Source of the DNA: Mugil cephalus
Lineage: Eukaryota; Chordata; Actinopteri; Mugiliformes; Mugilidae
Assembly: GCF_022458985.1 (NCBI RefSeq)
Contig: NC_061770.1
Coordinates: 39,475,599-39,539,598 of the forward strand
DNA: 64,000 nt
Direction of reading: 5' to 3'
Shown: in pieces, positions 1 through 12,225 of the stretch
Layout: every line of letters starts with the position of its first letter
Position numbering within the stretch: position 1 is the stretch's first letter
Notes under the pieces: model-generated
Seen by the model: only the letters and a program-made list of their open reading frames with translations
Database searches by the model: none
What the model was told of the DNA's origin: nothing
Program-made: the position numbers and the translations under genes

Positions 1-573
1 GTAAGTTCAAAGATCAGCAGCTGTAAGCGTCTTGGCTGTGAAGCTGCCAACAGAATAATAATACAAGACTACTACCACAAAAACACAAAAAAAAACAAAA
101 AACAACTGAAATAGAAATAAGAGCAGCAATTAGAATATTTCACTGGATTTGAAAAGCAGCAATTTGCAGCAATTTTTATCATGAATGTAGCCAAGTTTAA
201 GATTCTGTGACTGAAAATTACAACCAGTTTACACAGAGAAGTTCTTTTGCAAAGGATCCACGCAGAGTCAACATAGTCACAGCCTACACTGGTGCCACAC
301 TGTGACCCTTTAAGCATTTACATTGGAGTGTCAGCAATGGTTTTGTAACGGCAACCGAAATGGTAGTCAGCAGCGTCGAGTTTCTCTGTACGCTTCAGCG
401 ATTTAAAACGCCGCGGCTCGTGTTGGAGTTGGAGTTAGTAAATGTTGGACCCTTAAATCACTGCAATACAGAAAAGAGAGGAGAAACACTGGAGATTTTC
501 AGTTCCTGTCAACCAGGAGACACGCACATGAAACCAATCGCTGCATTTCTTGCATATATGATGCATCTACACC
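1..573. other. Unassigned left edge
   Basis: I see no gene, RNA or recognisable repeat here. A short A-rich stretch lies near 78-107. The open frames in this stretch are short, have no splice-site context and resemble no protein I know. Confidence 0.5.
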
Positions 574-1617
574 ACACCGGCCACTTTATTAGGTACACCT
601 TGCTAGTAAAAGCTTTTAATTGCAGAACTGCCTTAATTCTTGGTGTCATACTTTCAACAAGGTGTTGGAAACATTCCTCAGAGGTTTTGGTCCATATTGA
701 CATGACAGCATCACACAGTTGATGCAGATTTGTCGGCTGAACATCTATGATGAGAATCTCCCGTTCCACCACATCCAAAGGTTCCTCTATTGGACTGAGA
801 TCTGGTGACTGTGGAGGCCGTTGGAGTACAGTGAACTTATTGTCATGTTCCAGAAACCAGTTTGAGATGATATGAGCTTTGTGACATGGTGCATTATCCT
901 GCTGGAAGTAGCCGTCAGAAGATGGTCCACTGTGGTCATAAAGGGACGGACATGGTCAGCAACAATACTCAGGTAGACTGTGGCATTTAAACCATGCTCA
1001 GTTTGGTAACCAGACAACGTTTTTCCAATCTTCTATAATCCAATTTTGTTGAGTCTGTGTGAACTGTAGCCTCAGTTTCTTGTTCTTAGCTGACAGGAGT
1101 GACACCAGGTGTGGTCTTCTGCTGCTGTAGCCCATCTTCTTCAAGGTTGGACGTGTTGTGTGTTCAGAGATGGTATTCTGCATTCCTTGGTTGTAACCAG
1201 TGGTTATTTGAGTTATTGTTGTCTTTCTATCATCTCCAACCAGTCTGCCCATTCTCCTCTGACCTCTCACATCAACAAGGCATTTTCATCCACATAACTG
1301 CCGCTCACTGGATATTTTCCCTTTTTTGGACCATTCTCTGTAAACACTAGAGATGGTTGTGTGTGATAATCCCAGTAGTTCCGCAGTTGAAATACTCAGA
1401 CCAGCCCATCTGGCACCAACAACCAAACCACGTTTAAAGTCACTTAAATCTCCTTTCTTCCTCATTCTCAGCTCGGTTTGAACTTCAGCAACTTCAGCAC
1501 TGTCTCAATCTCCTCTACACGACTAAATACAGTGAATTGCAGCCACGTGACTGGCTGATCAGCTATTTGTGTTAACAAGCAATTGAACAGGTGTACCTAA
1601 TAAAGTGGTAAGTGAGA
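574..1617 (-). mobile_element. Tc1/mariner-like element, internally deleted and frameshifted
   Basis: The ends are inverted copies of a GGCCACTTTATTAGGTACAC-type terminus: CCGGCCACTTTATTAGGTAC at the left and, inverted, GTACCTAATAAAGTGG at the right. The decayed transposase reads on the minus strand. Its N-terminal helix-turn-helix part starts near 1466 (MRKKGDLSDF) and is followed by MRGQRRMGRLVGDDRKTT and GYSSRRPHLVSLLSAKN. After IEDWKNVVW, around 1020, the reading jumps past the first catalytic aspartate region to NATVYLSIVADHV. It then continues in another frame through QQDNAPCH (second Asp) and SPDLSPIE (Glu). By my count 36 residues lie between that Asp and Glu, so the described DD36E group of animal Tc1/mariner elements is the natural comparison. 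With one catalytic residue deleted and frameshifts present, it should be inactive. A clean TA target duplication is not obvious. Confidence 0.9.
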
Positions 1618-1655
1618 GCATATCCAAAGCTGCTCTATAATTCCCCCCAAAACAT

Positions 1656-1737
1656 TGGCAGTGGTGGGATTTGAACCCACGCCTCCGAAGAGACTGGAGC
1701 CTTAATCCAGCGCCTTAGACCGCTCGGCCACACTACC
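1656..1737 (-). tRNA. tRNA-Leu (anticodon AAG)
   Basis: Read on the minus strand, this 82-base gene folds into a full cloverleaf. The acceptor GGTAGTG pairs with CACTGCC (one G·U), followed by discriminator A. The D arm carries GGCCGAGCGG. The anticodon stem-loop is CTGGA-TTAAGGC-TCCAG, giving anticodon AAG. A long variable arm, typical of the leucine class, precedes a T arm containing GGTTCAAATCC, the internal B box. No CCA is encoded, as expected for a eukaryotic nuclear gene. TTTT (AAAA at 1649-1652 on the plus strand) follows within a few bases and suits a Pol III terminator. All stems pair, so I read it as functional. It delivers leucine to CUU/CUC codons (AAG read as IAG). The Tc1-like element ends about 40 bases downstream. 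Confidence 0.96.
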
Positions 1738-3494
1738 ACCGGCTGCCTAACTAAGACCACAGTTTAAGTGCAAATAGGCAGAAATAGAAACGTCTTTGGA
1801 GGATCATATCAACATGTCAGTGACGAAGATGTCATTTTGGATCTATCGGCAACAAACTAATAGAACTCACTGTTGCAAAAAAAAAAAAAATGGCAGCCAC
1901 TAAAGACAAAGTGTAAGAAGTAGCTCACCTTCTTTAGGCAAAACATTCAAAAGAAAAAGGGGGAGGGAGGCTGGAAACGAGAGCGGCCAACTCTTTCTGT
2001 AGGTTACAAACGAGGGCTGGCGAGGCTAACGCCAAGTGACACTTCTTCGGTGCCACAACATGAGCAGGCTATCGACCGACTGGTTCGCAGAGTTGGTGGC
2101 CGTCCCGCGTGCATGACCTGCTTACGTGAAGACGGCCTGGCCGAGTTGGAAGCCGATGAAGGAGTAATGTAAAGAGGCAGGACGGAGGGAGACAGAGGGA
2201 GACGGAGGAGCTATCGGTATCACAGCTAATACCCACGCCAAATGCACGCACACGCATCCAGCACTGCAGAGAGATCACGACTCTTACTGGCACCACTCCA
2301 TCTCACAACACACTCTCTCCGGGCAGTTCTCCATTATATTACCCTCCACTCCCTCCCTCCCTCATGCATATACATACCCACATGCTCAGAGGCTGCCACC
2401 GTACAGCGAACCACAAAATTAAATTATCCCCTTTATAGGGTTTATCTTGGAATTTGACAGATTAATGTTTATTTCACGTTGTAACTCATATTCTCTTTGA
2501 ACCGATGGCAGAATACCCTGAGACTAAACCCGAGGAGAAGAAACTACATCACAAGGAGCAGCTAGAAAGGTGGAGCAGGCGAGGAAAAAAGTGTGAAAAG
2601 TACAAACATGGACTGGAAGCAACCTGAGGTAGCCTTCAGAACTGGCTGAGAAGGACGAGTTGAATCACAGATTTTCGGATGGAGGGAAAAAGTCGGAGCG
2701 AGGAAAGAGTTAAACAATAACAATGAAAATGTACATTAACCTCTCAGATGTGGAGAGCTGTAAGTTAAACTCCTGGTTGCTAAGTGGTTGCCATGGTACT
2801 GCCAGTTCTACCAAGCGGTTGCTCCATTTAATTATTAATTTCCCTTTTAAAATCAATACCATGTATAATGAATGGATATGTCTCTTTCCTGAAACATACA
2901 CTGTTCACCGTCATACTGCCGTGCGTCGGTATTTTGCTCCGTGCGATCGGACGATCGTAGGAGTAAAGGGAGTTCACACAGATCTTTTGTTTCACGTTGA
3001 ACTTTGGGGAAATCTGACCCGTATGCTTTTCACCGCTGGCAGCAAACCGTCTTGACGGCGCTGACCTTTGAGAGGATGCACGGCACCAAACCGCCCAAAA
3101 AATGGGTCAAATCACGTTAGCCGTGATGAACCACTTTCTATAACTGTTCCACAAAACAATAACGGTCTGCAGACAGTCATACGGTAAATGTTATGTTATT
3201 TAAATTATTTATTAGCGACCAAGCAAAGTTAACAAGCCAACAAATTTTAAAAGCTTGTCTCAGGCAGTTTAACAACCCATGTTTGTTTGTGTATAGAGTT
3301 TTGTTTTGCGTCTGTTCAATCGTCTGTAGTGTACTTTATTTTATTTATCTGTTTTAAAGTCTTTATACTGTTGGCATGATAACGATTAAGCTGCCTTCAA
3401 ATGAAGCTCGTGATTACAATGTGGTCATGCACACACAATCCCTCAAGAGGTAACATCGGCCGTTATATAAATTTTAAAGGAAAAATTCCATTTA
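1738..3494. other. Unassigned intergenic sequence
   Basis: No coding exon or RNA gene is recognised. There is a poly-A run near 1877-1890, and purine-rich stretches occur near 1955-1985 and 2165-2210. An open frame at 2723-3055 (110 codons, plus strand) resembles no protein I know and lacks splice-site context. Confidence 0.45.
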
Positions 3495-3804
3495 TATGCA
3501 CCAATCAGGCATAACATTATGACCACCTTCCTAATATTGTGCAGGTCTCCCTTAGGAAAGAGGAGGGGCCTCTGTGGATCATCACACAGATACCGGATCA
3601 CTTTGCGATCTAGTGAATTTTCATGTTATTTTAGTTGTTCTTAAACCGTTTTGTTAGGCTGCATCCTGCTGCCATCAAGGAAGAGTGCCAGTGCTGTGGC
3701 GTGCGGGGGCCTGGTGTGGTCTAAGCGGGTGCTACACATCCAGGTAACAAGATGGACAATGCTATTTACTTCACCTGTCAGTAGTCTTAATGTTGTGGCT
3801 GATC

Positions 3805-3808
<4 letters not shown>
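3495..3808. mobile_element. Non-autonomous deletion derivative of a second Tc1-like family
   Basis: The left end holds CAATCAGGCATAACATTATG followed by ACCACCTTCCTAATATTGTG. The right end holds CACCTGTCAGTAGTCTTAAT then GTTGTGGCTGATCGGT, which is the inverted counterpart of the left terminus. I recognise this GATCAGGCATAACATTATGA-type terminus from a widespread fish Tc1-like family whose full copies are more than 1 kb. Here about 310 bp remain. Internal remnants such as GGGGCCTCTGTGGATC and CATCCTGCTGCCATC resemble parts of the lost transposase region. There is no open transposase frame, so the copy could only move with enzyme supplied elsewhere. Confidence 0.85.

Positions 3809-3864
<56 letters not shown>
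3807..3864. repeat. (TA)n microsatellite
   Basis: About 58 bases of nearly pure TA, interrupted by one ACA near 3838-3840. It abuts the TA-flanked right end of the Tc1-like derivative, so it may have grown from the TA target duplication. Short YIYIYI frames across it are artefacts. Confidence 0.95.
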
Positions 3865-6800
3865 GACTCCACTGAAAACTAGTGCGTCCGACCTGAGCTA
3901 AATTTCCCTTCCTGACTGCTCTAATGTTCAGTTTACATTGAAACAGTGTCAGAAACATGGTGGTAATTCAACACTTAAGTGTTTTTTATTTAGTCTAGAA
4001 ACACGTGTTGATACAGAACAGTTCAATAGTGCTACAAACCACAGCCTCTGCTTTTAAACTGAATACCATAGCCTTCATGAAGCTAAGATTTAGTGCAGGG
4101 CTGTCCTATTAAAAAGCATATTTTTAAAGCATTTGCAAAAAAAATGCAAAAAAAATAAAATAAAAGAGGTTATATTTCACTCGTTCCTCTGAACACAGGG
4201 ACCGAGCTACGACCCTTCATCGTATCTTTGCAGCTATCAGTGTCTTTATCAGGTCAGAGGGATTACATACATCACTCATGTGTGTTTATAATTACAGATT
4301 ACATGCGATTACACGGCACACACAGACGTGTGTGTGTGTGTGTCGCTATAATCCAAACATCATTCTTCTGACGTGTGGTGAAAGTCAGCATATTTTCGTT
4401 GTTTGTCTTATGACTGACACTGAGGCAGATTAACAGTGAGCACTTAATCACCTTATTAATTTGTGTGTGTGTGATGTGTATGTGTGTGTGTGTAGCTGCA
4501 CTAATGCCTCACTCCATTTAAAATCAGCCGTATGTTCACTCATATGTGGTCACTCTGGGGAAAAGGGCTGCATGAGTATGTGTAAGTGTACATATATGCA
4601 CATGATTATGTGAGATTACACAGTGCAGCAGCATAATTCATATGAGTGTGTGCATTAATATGTGTCCTCTGCTGGTGTCATGTGGGCAAACGCTGAGGGG
4701 GCAGTATCCCTCCGAGAGGATTGTCACATCTAATAAAGATGCTGTTAATAATGTGTGCGTGTGTGTGTACTGGAGTGAAGGGTATATAATCTCTGGGATT
4801 AGTGCCTGTGGATTGAGACTGAGATTAAATTCACCAAGCGGGGGCTCCTCATGCAGACAGATTAATGTAAGTGCATGAGCGTGTGTGAGGTCCTGCGCTT
4901 CCTTTGGTGTCGTTTTTATCGGTCCAGACAAAAATAAAATCACAACAAAAACTGTGCCACAACAACAACAATTTTAAAGAAAAACTATTCATTGTTTTCT
5001 TTTCAATTCCAATGACTCAGATTAAATTATTTTTGATGTACTGCCCAAATCTTCCTCTGACGCGCACACTGAGACACACACAGCGCCTCCATTCTTCAGT
5101 TTCGACCTTTAAATACACTGTCGGTTTTTTTTATCGTCTTTTGTTGAGACACAAACAGAACCTGAAATCGCCCGTGGGCTCCTGTTCACAGTCTCACAAT
5201 CAATGCTTTCTGACATTTAGAGGGGACGGAGGTGGAGGGAGGTGGGGAGGCGCTCATGTGTACTTGCGTAAAAGAAAATGTGATAGCGCCATGTGTAGGA
5301 ATCTGCCTCCAGGAAACACAGTAGACAGGTGAGGTCAATTTTGTTAAATTCATCTATTAATCATGAATGTGTTACATTGTAAATGAATCAAAATCCCAAA
5401 TATTGTTTTTTTACTTGACTCCACCGGTCAATCACAACGTTTCGCTAACAGACATTTTTAACAGACTCAGTTGGCGTTTTCACACAGTGAAAAAGTGCAG
5501 CTTCTGATAAATATTAGCAACAAATGAAACAACTTTAATTGTGTAGCTTTAGCCGGGAATCTTAACTTACTGAAACTACGACAAACAACGCAGCACTGTG
5601 GGAAAAAATCCACTTTAAGAGTGTTTTGAACCATGTCGTCCACGTATGGCAGCCATACTAACCGTACGTCCCACACTACTGAATGAGCATTTTCGTAACA
5701 TGGACATATTAAAACTGTCTCTGATGTATTTTGTGCTGCATCCATATTTTTTTTTAATTTGTCCTACAAATGTTTCAAATCCACATTTTCTTTCTCTAAT
5801 GTCATATGTGCACCAAAAAGCAGGTACAGAAAACGGAAAAGTGAATTCTTGGCTACTTGCTGTTAGCAAGTCCTTTCTTTCAAACAAAGAAACACAAAAC
5901 TTACTTACTTATTTTAAGTTATTTGAACATCGTTTGCACGATCTGATCCCGGCCTCTTAACTTCCAACTTTTCCTCCAAAGACTTTGAGGAAAAATGGAT
6001 TAGAAAGCAAGTAATCCACCTCGTTCATGCTAACGCCACCATAGCTAAACTTCTTCTCCCTCCTCCCACTCTGGCACCAGCAACAATTTTGACCAATGAC
6101 CAGCGACCTGAGAGTTGACTGGATTTAGCCCACTAGCTACTTACAACAGTTAAATGAATGGAAAAATCAGCCCATTTAAAGATATTATGTTTTTCTTTGG
6201 ACTGTTTGGTGCTGTTGCTGCCATTGGTTTCACCAAAACTTAAAACAATCTGTTGTAAGTTATTTAAAAAATGATTTTCCCATCTTTTTTTGTGTTAGCT
6301 TGGGAGGTCTTAGCCCTGTTAGCCCATTTATACCAGCTCATCCCTGCTTGTAATATACATTAAATGCAAAAAAGGTGTTGAAATTGGGTGCTTAGATACA
6401 TTTTTTGCCCATTTACTACCTCACCATTTAAAAATAACGACCCTATCAAGCCCTATGCACAGCCATGAAAAAGTGTTTTGCAAAACAGAAAGGCCCCCGA
6501 ACACTGTGTGCGTTCACTGTCCAAATCAATACACATCTGATCCAGCTATCCCAGCTAATGGAGGGCAAATTAGCTGAAGGTACTGACAGCCTCTGTACGG
6601 TAGCAGTCAATCAATATCAGCAACTGAAACCATAGATTCATAGTTCTTCAAAATATTTCATTCAGGAGGGAACAAACATGCATCGACGGCCGCCGCAGCC
6701 ACGCAAGCTGACACAGAATTGCACGATACTCGAAATGTTTTTTGCGTAAACGACCTATTGGAAAATTGAGCGTGCCTTCTGAACAGCCAATACAGCGCTG

Positions 6801-8506
6801 TCGATGAGAACACTGGATTGCACAGACGTACACAGATTGACATGTTAATGGAGTCATGTGGCATCGGCGAAACTGACCGAGTGTGGCCTGGAAGAGGGAC
6901 TCTGGGTTAAAACACGCACTTAGCTTCGGCTTTTCCCTTCTTTTCTGGCAAGATTCGCGACAGCGCTAACAACCTGTTGCCTCAGCTCTTTGTGCGCCTC
7001 GGCCAGAATGTCCACCGCACTTTCAACAAATTACAAACCAGCATGATTGAGCGTTTGTGCAACAGCAACAGCGGGCAGCGTGAGGGCCACTTCAATAAGC
7101 AATCAGCCTGATTGTAATGGCTGTTGTGGTGCATTCAGGGCAGGGGGCTTGTTAGCGGTGACCGTCACGGCTGCTCAAAGTGTTGTTTGTTTGTGGGCTT
7201 TAACGCAAAACGGCCCGGAGAGAAAGGATGATGTTCTTATTTGGGATTGTCTCTTAAAGGGATTTTATTAATTTTCTCCAGCAAATAACAATTCGCTTAG
7301 ACCTGGAACAGCAGATAAAGAGGAACAAAGAGCAGCTATTGTTAATCATTCATGGTCGGGCAAAATAAATATGTGCTCCAGCACCTAAGGGAAATATTGG
7401 TTTAATAACTAAGCTTATCGGATGTTGCAAGACAAATATGAAAAGACAGGACTGCACGCATTTCCTGGAAAGGAGTCCCAGTTTTGCCCCGGGCTGCTCA
7501 CAGAGTCTTGGAAGGTTGACCAGCTAAAGGTTAGGAGACGCTCGGGGGTTGAGTGAACCAATTAGAGGGAGGTTAGAGCTCTACCTGAGCCGGTTCACAT
7601 TGTGTCTGTTAAAATCACGCATTGTCTCACAGAAAATAACTTTTTTCATTTGCAAACAGGGTTTGAAGACAGTTTAATCCCTCATCTTAGACATCAAAAA
7701 GGAAATGCTGTTAATTAATGTAACTGGTTCAAATATGTTCAAAGACACAGGAAATTTGTTCACAATCTTAAAGACTATTATTCAGTGTTTTGAAGTCTTG
7801 GCCCTTGAATAACATTAGGGGGATGTTTGCAGTCTGGTTTAATAAAGCGAAAGTCCACAGCGAAGTGAGCTAAGACACAATGCATGTGTTAACATTTAAT
7901 CAAAAGGATAAAGTTCTGTTTTTCCTGCCCTAACCACGATCACAGAGGAGGGTCAAGCTCTGGTGTTTGGGGGTCACATACTTTCTGTGCTAACCCGTCC
8001 ACGCAGACCACTTTCCAGCAATGCATCGCTCCATTTGACAGAGAAAACATCCCTCAGATCATAATTCATCGGGAGTTTTGCCCGAGTCTTGATCCCACCA
8101 GCAGGATGAGGCAGTAAAACATGATTTAGTGGAGGCTTGGATGTTTTTCTGTGTAATGGCAAAGGATTGTGCAAGGGGGAAACTTCCTAAAACTCAGCCT
8201 TTCCAGACAACGGTGAAAGAAGGAAAATGCTGATAGTGTTAGGAACTAAATTACATTTTCTAATCTTAGACTAAGGGCCACGACACATCCAGCCACCAGC
8301 ATTTGTGGCGCTAGTCTTTGTGTTGTATCCTACAGCTCTTTCTAGCTTCCTTCTAGCCATGCTAGCTCAAAGCGTCAGCTAACTGTTGGCTGTTGGTTGT
8401 CGTCTTTGCAACTTTTTAGTCCAGGCACAGGCAACGTGAGGCGATGTCACAATCAACGTTTGTTGCTAGTAATTCTCTGATTCCAGTTTGTTGTGTACCT
8501 TAGACC
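3865..8506. other. Unassigned intergenic sequence with short GT tracts
   Basis: I find no exon, RNA gene or transposon end here. Short GT tracts occur at about 4328-4343, 4462-4495 and 4755-4769. A G-rich stretch lies near 5221-5250. Open frames here are short and resemble no known family. Confidence 0.45.
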
Positions 8507-8954
8507 ATAGGTCTGCGACCCCTAGGGGTCCGTGGAGGTACTGCAGGGGTGTCGCAAAATTGTTGGTTGATTAGACATTTTTCATATATTTTTATTTTAA
8601 TTTTCTTTTTGAAATACACATTAACATGAATATAAAGGGGTGAATGGAGGCAGAATGACTTAGTGAGTCAATCCTTACTACATTTAGCTATGTTTAAAGG
8701 TAAAACTTGAATCTGTCAACTATTTTCTTTAACTGTCAGTTATTTATACATACACCAGTCAGGTATGTTTATGTCAGGTATGTTTACGGCCATATAACTG
8801 TTGCACATGTTTCTTAATACTGAATGCAAAATGATGACAACAAGGTATATTTATAAATAGCACTAGTTTAATGTAGGACACATGTAGTAGGTAGGGGGTC
8901 CCTACTTAATCTCTCCATCAGTTTGGGGGTCCTCAGCCTGAAAAACGAAGACCT
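8507..8954 (+). repeat. Dispersed repeat family A, copy 1
   Basis: It starts with AGGTCTGCGACCCCTAGGGG and ends with TTTGGGGGTCCTCAGCCTGA then AAAACGAAGACCT, so the two ends are roughly inverted copies. The interior TTGGTTGATTAGACATTTTT, ATGGAGGCAGAA and TGAATGCAAAATGATGA recurs in copies at 27873-28115 (inverted) and 40308-40792. The imperfect CAGGGGTCTTCAAC-like ends suggest a non-autonomous hAT-type DNA element. That class is inferred, not shown. Confidence 0.75.
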
Positions 8955-10081
8955 CTACCTTAAACTAAACCAAACTCAACTGTTTCTGTGCATCTGACAC
9001 AAATAAGCATGTTGTGACAAATATTATCATCTGTCTAGACGGTCACGGGATCACACCAAATGACAGTGGGACCCCAAAACCAGTCCACTGAGGGACAGTG
9101 GTGCCTTAAAACCACGTCATGTCTCACAACAATGGGATTAGAGGAGAATTAATAGCCATCAAACCTTTATATCCCTTTCTGTAATCCTCTTCCTCCATTC
9201 ACCCTGAAAACACTTCCAAAATAAGCAGCTCAGTCGTAAGACTGGAGCTCTTTACGTTCACTGCTAAAAAAAAAAAAAAAAAAAAAATATGTTCCTTTCA
9301 AGACTGTTAGAGAAATTAAATTAGGAATTGGATGTAGGTCAGCACCATTGTCTTCCATCTATCTTCGTAACAGTAGAGGATTTTCTGTGAGTCAGTTTTT
9401 CAAGAATCAAGCTGAATTCCCTCTACATTTCATTAGCTCAAATATTAGCACGGTCTAATCCATCGGAGCTTATCAGCTTTTGTTTACACTTTGCACGGTG
9501 TCACGTTATCTCCTTCAGAGTTCCAGTTGCATAGGCGGTGGCTCAGACTGGATCAATGAGGTTGATTTAATCCACAGTGAGATCAGTCAATACCTGTAAC
9601 TGATTCTAATTTAGATGTAAATGATACAATCCAAATAAAAGATTATAATTAAAGGTTACGTGGGGATGAAGGACGGGAACGTGGAAACAAGGTGCTGGTG
9701 GACCGCCTACAGGATAAACAATTAACATGCTGCAGAAAATATCGGATGGGGTGTTATAGGCTCAACCAAGTGGCTGGTTAACTTGCTTTGTGACAAGCTA
9801 AGGGTTAACTGACAGAGCTGCTTCTGTCTTCATGCCAGTGTGTCCTTGGGCGAGACATTGAACCCCAAACTGCTCCTGATATCAAGTGCCTTTTGTGGAA
9901 GCTCTGCCAACTTTGGTGTGTGTGGATGTGAATGGAATAAGACAGAACAAAGCAAAGCATTAAAACAGACAACAGAATACGCCCTTGACCTGTCTTCCAA
10001 TATGCGAGAGCTACATTGCAAGATAAATATGTTAAAAAAACACATTTTAAGAATCTAAATAGACTGTTCTTACTGTATATA
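8955..10081. other. Unassigned sequence with a poly-A run
   Basis: A poly-A run of about 21 bases lies at 9266-9287. The rest shows no gene or recognisable repeat. Confidence 0.45.
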
Positions 10082-10895
10082 CTCACCGGCCACTTTATTA
10101 GGTACATCTCGCTAGTAAAAGGTTGGACCTCCCTTTTATTTTCACAACTCAAAGTGTGCCAAGAAAACATCCTCCACACCATTACACCACCACCACCAGC
10201 ACCAGCCTGAACCATTGATACAAGGCAGGATGGATCCATGCTTTCATTTTGTTTACGCCAGATTCCTACCCTGACATCTGAATGTTGCAGCTGAAATCGA
10301 GACTCATCAGATCAGGCAGTGTTTTTCCAATTTTCTCTTGTCCAGTGTTGGTGAGCCTGTGTGAACTGTAGTCTCAGTTTCCTGTTCTTAGCTGACAGGA
10401 GTGACACTTGGTGTGGTCTCCTGCTGCTGTAGCCCATCTTCTTCAAGGTTGGACGTGTTGTGTGTTCAGAGATGGTTTTCTGCATTCCTTTTTTGTAACA
10501 GGTGGTTATTTGAGTCACTGTTGTCTTTCTATCATCTCCAACCAGTCTGCCCATTCTCCTCTGACCTCTCACATCAACAAGGCATTTTCATCCACACAAC
10601 TGCTGCTCACTGGCTAATTCCTCTTTTTCGGACCATTCTCTGTAAACCCTAGAGATGACTGTGTGTGAATCCCAGTAGATCAGCAGTCTCTGACACACTC
10701 AACAACCAAACCACGTTCAAAGTCACTTAAATCCCCTTTCTTCTCCATTCTGATGCTCGGTTTTAACTTCATCAAGTTGTCTCGATCACCTCTACATGAC
10801 TAAATGCACTGAATTGCAGCCATGTGATTGGCTGATTAGCTATTTGCGCTAACATGCAATTGGACAGGTGTACCTAATAAAGTGGCCAGTGAGTG
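10082..10895 (-). mobile_element. Tc1/mariner-like element, same family as 574-1617, different deletion
   Basis: The ends are CTCACCGGCCACTTTATTAG and, inverted, TACCTAATAAAGTGGCCAGT plus GAGTG. Each is flanked by TA (10080-10081 and 10896-10897), the Tc1/mariner target duplication. The minus-strand transposase keeps MRGQRRMGRLVGDDRKTT, GYSSRRPHQVSLLSAKNRK, the first catalytic Asp region (SDESRF) and MDPSCLVSMVQAG up to MFSWHTL. It then jumps straight to the terminal QPFTSEMYLIKWPV. The second Asp and the Glu, present in the copy at 574, are missing. The element is about 0.81 kb and cannot encode an active enzyme. Confidence 0.92.
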
Positions 10896-12225
10896 TATGA
10901 CATTGTTACTCCAGAGCCTAGCAAGGGTCAAAATGGGGAACCTATTACATGTAATCAGATTAGCTATTAGTACAACTACTAACACACAAAGTCTGGTTTA
11001 TTCTGTTGTGAGGTAACCGACCGTGTGTGTGTGTTGGTGGCAAATCCTCCAGCCACCACCAGTGTAACCCTCCCTGACCTTAAAACACGAGTTTAATCCC
11101 CAAGGAGCGGCCCCCTGGTGTCCCCACACACTCTCCATCATACCCGCACACACACACACACATCACACACACACAAACATACAGCTGGCTGATCATGAGA
11201 CACACTCCCTACAGCGTGGGAACAGACTCTCTTCACAGCAGACAGCAGAGTGCTAAGGAGGTTGTGTGTGCGTGTGTTTTTTTGTTTTTTGTTTTTATTA
11301 CTGTGTGTGTTTTTGGGATTTTTGTGTGTCCCTTGCTCAGTCACCTGCCTGCGTTTGATGGTTCATTATTTCTGCCTGTGTGTGTGTGCGCACAGGTTTC
11401 AAAGGGGAGCTTTAAAGACAGGGACTAACAATGATATCACTTCAGCCTCTATAAATCTCCCTCTACCTCCCACAGGGCGAAGAGTGGTGAGAGCAGAGGG
11501 AAGAAAACAGTCGAGTGTCAGAAATGAAAGGGAAGTGTGTTTGCGCCTGGTGGGAGATGAGTGTGTTTGAGGGAGAAAGAAGGGCAGGGTTGAAAAGGGA
11601 AGGAGCATGACAAGAAAAGATGTGCATTTGTTGGCGCATGTAAATCGAGGCTGGAACCGACTTTTATTAGAGGATGAGAAGAGCGTTACCGGGATCCGTG
11701 TTCACTTGAAGGAGCTCTGTGTTTTTCCTCTCTTGTTTTCTTGCAGCTGTTCTTCTGTATTTACGTAACAAGGACCTCGTGTTCAGGGGCTGAATGGAAG
11801 TACTGTGATGTGTTTTGGTGCCATTCTTAGTTAATGTACACACACACACAAAAAAAACTGCATTTCCTTACATGACCACCGGAGGCAGACTTCCTTATTA
11901 AAATGTACAACGTTACAGGAAAACTAAACATTCTTATAGTCCGAGAGTGGCAGATAATTCCTACATTCATGATGATCTTCGTGCATAACTCACCCATTCA
12001 AACCTTAAATCAGTGCGCTATCCACTTTTATTTATTTATTTTACATTTCTAAAGTCCTTCAAAACCAGTTCCCTATCTCCAAGTGGGTTTGCCCATCTTC
12101 ATATACAATCAGTGCCCAACAATCTTCTTCTGTTGAAGAGAAAACAATGCCAGAGGTGTCAAAGTCAATTGGGTTCAGGGACCACATACAGGCCAATTTA
12201 ATTACAAGGGGCTGGGTAACATTAC
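10896..12225. other. Unassigned sequence with short CA/GT tracts
   Basis: A (CA)n-rich tract lies at about 11146-11175 and short T/G-rich stretches at 11265-11330. Near 12156-12210, GTGTCAAAGTCAATTGGGTT followed by CAGGGACCACATACAGGCCA resembles a common vertebrate dispersed repeat motif whose class I cannot fix. No gene is recognised. Confidence 0.45.

Noticed and set aside
2723-3055. 110-codon plus-strand frame
   Set aside because: There is no resemblance to a known protein, no splice context and no repeat-family relation; its length is within chance for this much sequence.
3651-3958. Frames with Tyr-Ile repeats on both strands
   Set aside because: They read through the (TA)n tract and the non-coding Tc1-like derivative.
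4904-5332. 142-codon plus-strand frame
   Set aside because: The composition is irregular, there is no homology I recognise and no exon borders.
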